From contig OX578138.1 of assembly GCA_951213105.1 (NCBI GenBank), positions 97,973,614-98,037,613 on the forward strand: DNA of 64,000 nucleotides, in the 5' to 3' direction. Within the stretch, counting starts at the first letter, position 1. Every line of letters starts with the position of its first letter. The notes under the pieces were generated by a model. That model did no database searches. It saw only the letters and a list, made by a program, of their open reading frames with translations, and was not told where the DNA came from. Positions 56,451 through 64,000 of this stretch are shown one piece after another. Both the position numbers and the translations under genes were made by a program. The DNA is from Amaurobius ferox (Eukaryota; Arthropoda; Arachnida; Araneae; Amaurobiidae).

Positions 56451-57409
56451 CGTGAACTAACGTGCACTAACGATGGAACCTAATCAGAACGTATAATTCG
56501 AGGTGGGTGGGGAGGCCATTTCCCCAGCCCCGCCCATGTTATTTTTATTTTCGCAGCACCTGAAGGGGGACTGTGCACTAACGAAATGCATACGTGCACT
56601 AACGTGCACTAACGATGCACTAACGATTGAGCCTAATTTGAACTTATAATTCGAGATGGGTGGGTGGGGAGGCCATTTCCCCAACCCCGCCCATGTTATC
56701 TTTATTTTCGCAGCACCTGAAGGGGGGACTGTGCTCTAACGAAATGCATACGTGCACTAACGTGCACTAACGATGCACTAACGATTGAGCCTAATCTGAA
56801 CTTATAATTCGAGGTGGGTGGGTGGGGAGGCCATTTCCCCAGCCCCGCCCATGTTATATTTATTTTCGCAGCACCTGAAGGGGGACAGTGCACTAACGAA
56901 ATGCATACGTGCACTAACGTGCACTAACGATGCACTAACGATTGAGCCTAATTTGAACTTATAATTCGAGGTGGGTGGGTGGGGAGGCCATTTCCCCAGC
57001 CCCGCCCATGTTATTTTTATTTTCGTTGCACCTGAAGGGGGGACTGTGCACTAACGAAATGCATACGTGCACTAACGTGCACTAACGATGCACTAACGAT
57101 TGAGCCTAATCTGAACTTATAATTCGAGGTGGGTGGGTGGGGAGGCCATTTCCCCAGCCCCGCCCATGCTATTTTTATTTTTTGTAATACCTGAAGAGGG
57201 GGCTGTGCACTAACGAAATGCTTACGTGCACTAACGTGCACTAACGATGCACTAACGATTGAGCCTAATTTGAACTTTAAACTCGAGATGGGCGGGGCTG
57301 GCGAAATGGACCTCCCTCTGGTGCGCCTGGGGCAAGGTCTTAGGACGGCTAAATGGTTCACGTTCTGGCCGCTGACGAAAGGCGAATGACGAAAGTCAAG
57401 TGCCTGGCC

Positions 57410-57411
<2 letters not shown>

Positions 57412-57478
<67 letters not shown>
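57412..57478. repeat. (TA)n microsatellite
   Basis: An almost pure TA array of about 66 bp forms the 3' tail of the SINE-B copy. Confidence 0.9.
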
Positions 57479-57484
<6 letters not shown>

Positions 57485-57955
57485 TTAACATATATTTATA
57501 CAAATATTCAACTCAATTTACATTTATATAAATATTTAGTTTAATTTACATTTTCACAAATATTTAACTCAATTGACATTTATATAAATATTTAGCTCAA
57601 TTTGCACTTATACAAAGTAGCACTTATACATACTAATACGAATATGTAGCACATGTACATTGAAAAATTTGAAGATATATTTCGGTACTTGTGAGTATTT
57701 AAAATAGGTTTCAGGAAATAAAGTATTTAAAATAGGTTTCAGGAAATAAAGTATTTAAAATATTGATTAATTAAAAAATGTTATGTACCCAACACAATTG
57801 AGTATAATATAGTTTTAAAAGTAAAGTAGGAATTAGCTATCATGGATGTGAGAATTTGGTTGCAAATCATTTTAATTGCATTCATTTAATTTTATTTATA
57901 TAAAAATTAGCGAAATTATTTTGCAGAAGTACTGCTTTTACTGTCCTGCATATTA
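57479..57955. other. AT-rich spacer with short duplications
   Basis: Direct duplications include 'taaaataggtttcaggaaataaa' near 57700-57750 (seen as two adjacent 30-bp units) and a diverged 'tttatataaatatttagtt' series at 57520-57600. No gene. Confidence 0.5.
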
Positions 57956-59080
57956 GTTTCCCTATAGAGTATAGGGAACTTATTTAACTGGGGCAAGTTT
58001 TCAACGGAAGAACACGTTTCAAGCATCCTAGAACAAGAACCGAACGTTTATGAAGTCATTTCTGTATGTGTTAGCACGTGTGAATACACGCTAATATACT
58101 GTTACGACGTATTCTCTGGAATCGTGGGTGTGCGTCCAGGATACAAGAAAGAATCCAAATTTCTGGATAACTAACACGTTTATAAGCACAACATAAACAG
58201 GAATAAGATACAGCAAATGGTTCGATAACTATCTCACAAGATTACTAAACAACTGCTAGGTACAGTAAAATAGCAATTAAATACTCAGTTAATTTCACAA
58301 AACAGCGGATGCTATCCTGAAAACAATGACTTATCTCATAATTTCAATGTAGCTCGTATCACGTCAACTGCTCTCCAATTGAGCGATGACTCTTTTTATA
58401 TATTCTCAGTAGAAACTGCCAGAAGGGGCTCATATCTCGTAGAATACTCGTCATTTTAAGAAGGTTCTCGAACATTCGAAATGTCGCCAATAAAACACCA
58501 AATCTGGCAACCATAGCTCGACAGTCCTGAAATGGCATCCCTAGACCCACATCATAGGGATGGCTGCCTGTACGGTGTTTCACTTCTGGTTCTCAAAAGT
58601 GCTTCCACTGAAGGCTTCATGATCGGGACAGTACATAGTGTATGTGTGTGCCTGTGAGTCGGCGGAGGTGTTATCTCACACGCGAATGAAGAGTTTTGAA
58701 TATAATTTGGTACGATTATTGACCTCAGTGTATACTGGATTCCAATTGATTTTAAATGTAATCGAAAGTTTGGAAGACCCCCCCGCCTCCCCCATATTTT
58801 GAACGAAAGCTTGAAAAAATCATTAACCAGAACTTTCAATAATGATAAAAAAAAAAAATCATTTCAGACGTAATTGATAGACAAATGATAGAAACTTTAG
58901 AATGTTAGAATGAACCATTCTCGAGATACTACACAAGTTTCGAATAAATTTTTGAAAAAATTATTAAAGCAAATTAAGAATCTGAATGCTGTTAAATGTT
59001 TAATTATTTCATACATAATATCCACTTAGAAAACGATTGACATACCACATACGACATTTCGAGATATTGCACATTTTTCA
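57956..59080 (-). mobile_element. Hairpin-microsatellite element, diverged B-type copy 7, interrupted
   Basis: It starts tttccctatag / tatagggaac (palindrome, 57958-57981), then 'ttcaacggaagaacacgttt'. After an insertion (about 58085-58640) the core resumes with 'gttatctcacacgcgaatga' and 'gaaccattctcgagatacta'. It is strongly diverged from copies 1-5. Confidence 0.6.
58085..58640. repeat. Dispersed repeat F, copy 2 (possible solo LTR)
   Basis: It begins near tgttacgacg (58091) and matches 27830-28270 from 'aggatacaagaaagaatcc' to 'caccaaatctgg'. It interrupts the B-type copy 7. The exact borders and duplication were not found, so the LTR reading is tentative. Confidence 0.45.
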
Positions 59081-59113
59081 TGTAAATTTATTCAAAACAT
59101 AATGTTAAATTAA

Positions 59114-59480
59114 ACAAGAAAGATCAATCATGCATAAGCATTGATTATGAAACACTTTCCAACTGAAATGTAATTTCATTTAAAAATTTCTGAAATGTGA
59201 TACATTTAGTGGTGATATCTTTTACATTATCACAGTACTACAGTAATTTATTATACTTTTATGTATTTCATTTTTAATGTATTTCATTTTTTCAACCCGG
59301 GTTCAATGCAAAACTAATTGGGTGATATTATTCATTTATATTCCCATAGGTCCCACAGACCGTCTGAACAACATACTAAAATTTCATTTTGATAAAGTCA
59401 TTTTTACTGCAGTTATCGTGCGAACGAACAGACAGAAGGAACAAAGTCATAAACACTTTTCAACTATGCTATAAAGTGTT
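59114..59480 (+). mobile_element. Family E, copy 3 (internally deleted)
   Basis: The 5' end ACAAGAAAGATCAATCATGC, then 'gaaacactttccaactgaaa', jumps after about 150 bp to 'tttcaacccgggttcaatgc'. It ends with the palindrome acacttttcaac / ataaagtgtt. It is 367 bp against about 1040 bp in copy 2. Confidence 0.75.
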
Positions 59481-59630
59481 AATAAGGAAGAATTTCAAAA
59501 TGTACATTATATAACAAAATTATACAACAAAAATAATAATGGGAATAAATAATATACTATAATTTATGACATAAAAGTCCTATAAAGTTCTTCTGAACAA
59601 TATTGCCATATACTCTAAATACATAATAAT

Positions 59631-61692
59631 ACAAGAAAGATCAATCATGCATAAGCATTGATTATGAAACACTTTCCAACTGAAATGCAATTTCATTTAA
59701 AAATCTCTAAAATGTGATACATTCAGTGGTGATATCCTTTACATTATACAGTACATTACACAGTACTACAGTAATTTATTACACTTAAATATTTAAAACT
59801 GTATCGAAATATAAATCATCTGATTCTTTATGCAAAATCAATGAATATTTCATTCATATAACTTGTATTCCAGACTCCAGAGCTAAATAATTTTGTGTGA
59901 AAAAAATTCAGCAATTCTTATGTAATTCATCTTACAATCGCTTGAGATATTTGCAATCTGCATATGTTAAAATTAGGCTTCGTTGAAGAAATAATAAAAT
60001 TTTAGGGATCATTTAAAATCACAACTATTGTAATTGCATAGGCACGGAATTTAGGTACACAGATAATACACAGATAATATATGTGTGTATGTGTATGTAC
60101 TCAAAGTATTGGAATCGTGCCGAAGATCGGAACTCGAATTTTCAAAGGATCTACACGTTTTGGGACTTCTAGAACACGAAAAAACTATTTTTAGGAAGAC
60201 GTCTGTGTGTGTAAGGTTGTATCTGTGTATGTTTCTGTGTGGATATTACATCCACTCTAATTGAAAAACTAATAGACCGATTTTCATACAATTTGGTAGG
60301 TATGTTTTTTGTGGGAAATCCTGATGTTCATTAGATTATAGTACGATTCGTAATAAAAGAATCTGCCTTCTTTGCGAAATGGCCGCAGAAATTGCCTTTA
60401 TCCACTCTAGCTAAAAACTAATGGAAAAAATTTAACAAAATTTGGTGCATAATATTTCAATAACCTACAAGTGATTTATATACCAAATTTAACAAAATTT
60501 TGTATATAAATTATTTGTAGGTTATTCTACTACGATTCGGGAAAAAGGAACTGGCTAATTTTGCGAAATGGCCCGCAAAAATCGTTATATATAAAAATAT
60601 AAGACTACGTGTGTTCAATTATATCAATTAAATTCCTATTTTATACGTGATTTTTGACAACAAAAAGAATAAGACTAACCCCATTACTCTAGGACTAGCC
60701 GTTCCTGAGATATTCTAGTTTTTTCGCGTTTTCGCTACGCCACCTTTGACAATAAGTCCAGCTATCAAATGAGAACCAAATTTAAGTTTAACGTGTAAAT
60801 TCAATGTCATTTAAAATACTTATGGTTGTTATTTTATGCAGATAAACTCAAATTATTATTGAATAAATAAAGAGAACGAATATGAGTCTGCAGGGAAAGA
60901 CATGGGCTGTCCACATCAGAATTTTTAACAATATTACAACAATGATTTATAGAAGTGAACGGGGATTATTTTCAGGCTATTTCGAAAAAAATGTATGATC
61001 TATATTTAAAGATCCATTAAATTTTTGTCGAATAAAATGTTCAACAAATTTAAGCTGTGTACCAAATTTTAACTCTCTAGGACGTATGAAAGTGCATTAA
61101 AAATGCCATCCAATAAGTATATCATGAAGAGTTATATAAAATTTAAAAAAAATGAAAAATTGTTATCTACAAAATTTATTTTAAAATGTGAAGCCTCTCC
61201 CATATGCACTACGTTTAAACAAATGGAAAGATATTTATTATATAATATATCTCTCTTTTCTTTCTGGAAGATATCCCAAAGTCAGAATTTAATTGAATTT
61301 GTTTTTTTCCCTATATTAAATAATTTTTAATTAAAAAACTACTTAACATATTTTACTGAATTTTTTTTTATATATTCTATGGGATAATGTGAATATTTCC
61401 TAAAAATTTCGAAGCAATTCGTGAATGTTAAATTTACTTAAAAAATGTTTGAAAAATTAGGTCCCATAGGGTTCAATGTATTTCATTTTTTCAACCCGGG
61501 TTCAATAGAAAACTAATTGGGTGATATTATTTATTTATATTCCCATAGGGCCTACAGACCGTCTGAACAACATACTAAAATTTCATTTTGATAAAGTCAT
61601 TTTTACGGCAGTTATCGTGCTAACGGACAGACAGACAGACAGACAGAATGAACAAAGTCATAAACACTTTTCAACTTTGTTGTAAAGTGTTA
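59631..61692 (+). mobile_element. Family E, copy 4, split by a family C element
   Basis: The 5' part (59631-about 60060) and 3' part (about 60930-61692) together match copy 2, including (GACA)n at 61626-61645 and the palindrome at 61664-61692. Family C copy 4 occupies the gap. Confidence 0.75.
60096..60920 (-). mobile_element. Family C, copy 4, inside family E copy 4
   Basis: Reversed and diverged copy: 'caaaggatctacacgttttg', a weak TG microsatellite (60200-60240), two core blocks ('actaatagaccgattttcat' and a variant), 'gccgttcctgagatattcta', ending ctgtccacatcaga. The terminal palindrome is almost gone. Confidence 0.75.
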
Positions 61693-63424
61693 AAAAAAGG
61701 GAAGAAAGTATCGCCACATATAACACTTAGTAACAGTGTAGTAACACCTTCCACATACAATATTATGCAACATTATTCATATAAATCTAGATCATTCCAT
61801 TCACTGGAAAAAATACATTTTGACAGTGATAGTAATTTGACGCCTATGAATTCGCCAATAGTAATTTATTTCATGTAATTGATATTAAACAAATGTTGAT
61901 GTCATTTCATGATATTGTAATTAAGTAAACGTGAATATGAGAAGGTCATTCGTTTGGACTAGTAATTTGCCCAAAGCACCTAATTTCAATTGACGTCGTA
62001 TTATTTTAATGCCAAAAACATTGTTCTGTGGACCTTGTACACCATTGTTTCGCCGTGAAAGAAGTAGAATCATTGCATTATGTAGGAAAAGTCATGTTCT
62101 GCCCACATCAGATTTTTTAATCCATTCTGAGCCAGCTGATAATTAATTTGCACAAGCAGCTTGCTAGACAATTCTATGAAACCAAACATTGCAAATTTTC
62201 TTATTATTAGGCCAATTAGCAATTGCACACCAGGGTATCACCGAAAAAAGTTTAAATATGAATTGCAATTACTGCTTACAGAAAATCCGCCAAGAAAGAA
62301 GGAAGGCCGCCACTCTGACGTCGCAACCTTTCAGTGGACTAATCCCATATCCTCGAATGAGTATCAATTTAGTACTTGTGAAATTTCAGAAAATGTAACA
62401 TTGAGTAATTAGATTGCATGCTATTGAAGAATTATCTCATTGTATACAAAAAATATAAAATAATAATATTATAACTTCTATCAGCATAAAGTTGTACAAT
62501 GTAGCATTAGTAATATACTAACGTAATATTTTGAACTTTTTTTTTAAAATTAAAGTACCTGTACAAGCAAGTATTTCTTTAATTCTCTATACTTTCACTC
62601 GAAATGTCTTCGAAACTAAAGATCGATATAAATAGTAGGCGACAAAAGTATGTATTAGAAAATTAAGTTTCTAATAGATTCCTTTTGAAATTTGCCGCAA
62701 AAGGCAACACTCCTCTAGCAGGATGACCATACTTATCTCATACCTAATAGAAATATATTTCCTTGAATTCCTTTAAATTAAAAACACTTGTCAGAAACGT
62801 AAGGATTTCCCTCAAAATCTAAACTGCTGATTAATTTTAAATGCAGAAATAATGAAAAAATAGACCAAATTACTAATTAATACTCATAACAAACTAAGAT
62901 GAATAATTAAAAGCAATTAAAAGAGTTCAAAACATAAAACAATAAGAAGTTATCTTGTTGAACACCAATGTTTGTCACAGAAATGTCAGTTTTATACTGG
63001 AACGTGGTGGTGTCCATGTACACAACTAGTTTCAAAAATTATAATATTCCATTAGTAAATAGTCCCCCTTCTCAAATTTAATGTCTTGCATATTTTCTAT
63101 AAAGCTATAAAAATAATTTTATTACCTATGTAATTGTACAAATAAATATATGATATATGAATATCACTAGAAACATGGTATGATTAATAAAAACAATATG
63201 ATATTTCTTAATGACAGATTAATTGATTTGCATAATTTTGAATCCAGGTGAATTTGAATTACAAAGTACAAGATCTTATTGGCATTAATAATCACCTAAT
63301 GACATTTTGCCTTACAGAAAAGACTATGATGGAAAATTAAACTGTAACATTAAGAAGATATATCATGTAAGCTTAAGATGTACAGCATGTAAGCTTAGAT
63401 GTACGGCATGTAAGCTTAAGAATT
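61693..63424. other. AT-rich sequence with a family B end fragment
   Basis: At 62072-62117 lies an isolated 5' end of a family B element (reversed, ending cccacatcaga). Two overlapping plus-strand frames at 62161-62412 look slightly exon-like but have no recognised domain. The rest is AT-rich without visible features. Confidence 0.5.
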
Positions 63425-64000
63425 GGTACAAACGAAAATTTTTATGGTATAATATCCGGTAATTATCCGGTTCAAACGTAGTCCAAACGCATGGCATCGA
63501 CGAAATTTTGAAATTCCGAGGTGGGAGGATTACCGATGCTCAAGGCCACTCACTTTTAAATAAAAATTACGCCGTACCGGAATTGATACAAACGAAAACT
63601 TTCACGGTACAATCCAGTACAAACATAGTACAAACGAATGGAATCAACGAAATTTTGAAATTTCGAGGTGGGGATTGCCGATGCTCAAGGTCACAGACTT
63701 TTAAATAAAAATTACGCCGTACCGGAAATGGTACAAATGAAAATTTTCACGATACAATCCGGTACAAACGTCCTACAAACGAATGCAATCATGAACTAAA
63801 TTCTGAAATTTCGAGGTGGGGGGCTTGCCGAAGCTCAAGGTAACCGACTTTTAAATAAAAATTACGCCGTACCGGAAGTGGTACAAACGAAAATTTTTAC
63901 GGTACAAACGTAGTACAAACGAATGGCATTAACGAAATTCTGAAATTTCGAGGTGGGGGATTGCCGAAGCTCAAGGTGACCGACATTTAATTAAAAATTA
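63425..64000 (-). repeat. Inverted copy of the ~146-bp array, running off the window
   Basis: The same unit as at 50870-52930 appears reverse-complemented: 'tggtacaaacgaaaattttt', 'cgacgaaattttgaaattcc', 'aaaattacgccgtaccgga'. About four units are visible to the end of the window. The first is degenerate. Confidence 0.9.

Larger units (their letters stand above)
53216..57311 (+). mobile_element. Foldback-type transposon, about 4.1 kb
   Basis: The outer ends are exact inverted repeats beginning ggtccatttcgccagccccg. Each arm (left to about 53928, right from about 56455) consists of 4-6 tandem subrepeats of about 150-180 bp containing multiple 'cgttagtgca' words. The flanking SINE sequence ccctctggtg is duplicated (53206-53215 and 57313-57322, up to 11 bp with one mismatch). 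The loop carries a plus-strand pseudogene. The structure resembles FB/NOF or Mutator-type foldback elements. No transposase motif was recognised. Confidence 0.85.
53085..57463 (+). mobile_element. SINE-B-like copy with (TA)n tail, split by the foldback element
   Basis: The head has a perfect A box (tggtcgagtgg, 53096-53106) and B box (ggttcgagtcc, about 53152-53162). The tail after the insertion is 57312-57411, followed by (TA)n. The target duplication atattttgcttaa lies at 53072-53084 and at the end of the (TA)n tract (about 57475-57488). The interruption at 53216-57311 carries its own duplication. Confidence 0.85.

Noticed and set aside
62161..62412. Terminal exon of a host gene
   Set aside because: An acceptor-like site exists, but two frames look equally plausible and neither has a known domain.

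Overview
The window looks like AT-rich, repeat-dense nuclear DNA of an animal, most likely an arthropod. The evidence is GT-AG introns, one recognisable animal gene spread over 24 kb, and a repeat set of R1/jockey-like LINEs, tRNA- and 5S-derived SINEs, Tc1/mariner and hAT relics and long simple repeats. An arachnid would fit, but no marker in the window proves it. There is no bacterial-type gene, operon or CRISPR array, and most long open frames lie in repeats.

Left part (1-26.1 kb): the minus strand carries the 5' half of a diacylglycerol O-acyltransferase 1 gene (DGAT1, MBOAT family). Six short exons join in phase: 26098-25977, 22125-22038, 9575-9535, 7776-7691, 7597-7545 and 2587-2485. 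The catalytic C-terminal half lies beyond the left edge. Intron 5 holds a tandem array with a hAT-like insertion and a SINE split by a LINE. Intron 2 holds a three-level nest (LINE in hAT in Tc1). Intron 1 holds a second SINE cluster and a mariner relic.

Middle part (26.1-50.7 kb): one further likely host exon, a BTB/POZ-type exon on the plus strand at 33704-33900, sits among repeats. From about 29.7 kb onward many copies of at least four repeat families share one plan: a conserved 5' motif, a shared core, a microsatellite, and a terminal palindrome built on ACTTTCC/GGAAAGT-like arms. They resemble non-autonomous Helentron/DINE-type elements.

Right part (50.7-64 kb): a tandem array with a period near 146 bp (50.87-52.93 kb) reappears inverted at 63.42 kb and runs off the right edge. 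Between them, a tRNA-derived SINE (53085-57463) is interrupted by a 4.1-kb foldback element whose arms are tandem subrepeats and whose loop carries a decayed gene with a USP-like cysteine-protease signature.

The SINEs form a series. One type has a normal tRNA-like A/B-box head. A second has a 5S rRNA head placed upstream of a tRNA head that has lost its B box. A third group of 45-66-bp micro-elements keeps only the 3' hairpin/tail yet has its own target-site duplications. At two loci a full SINE and a micro-element inserted at the same target.
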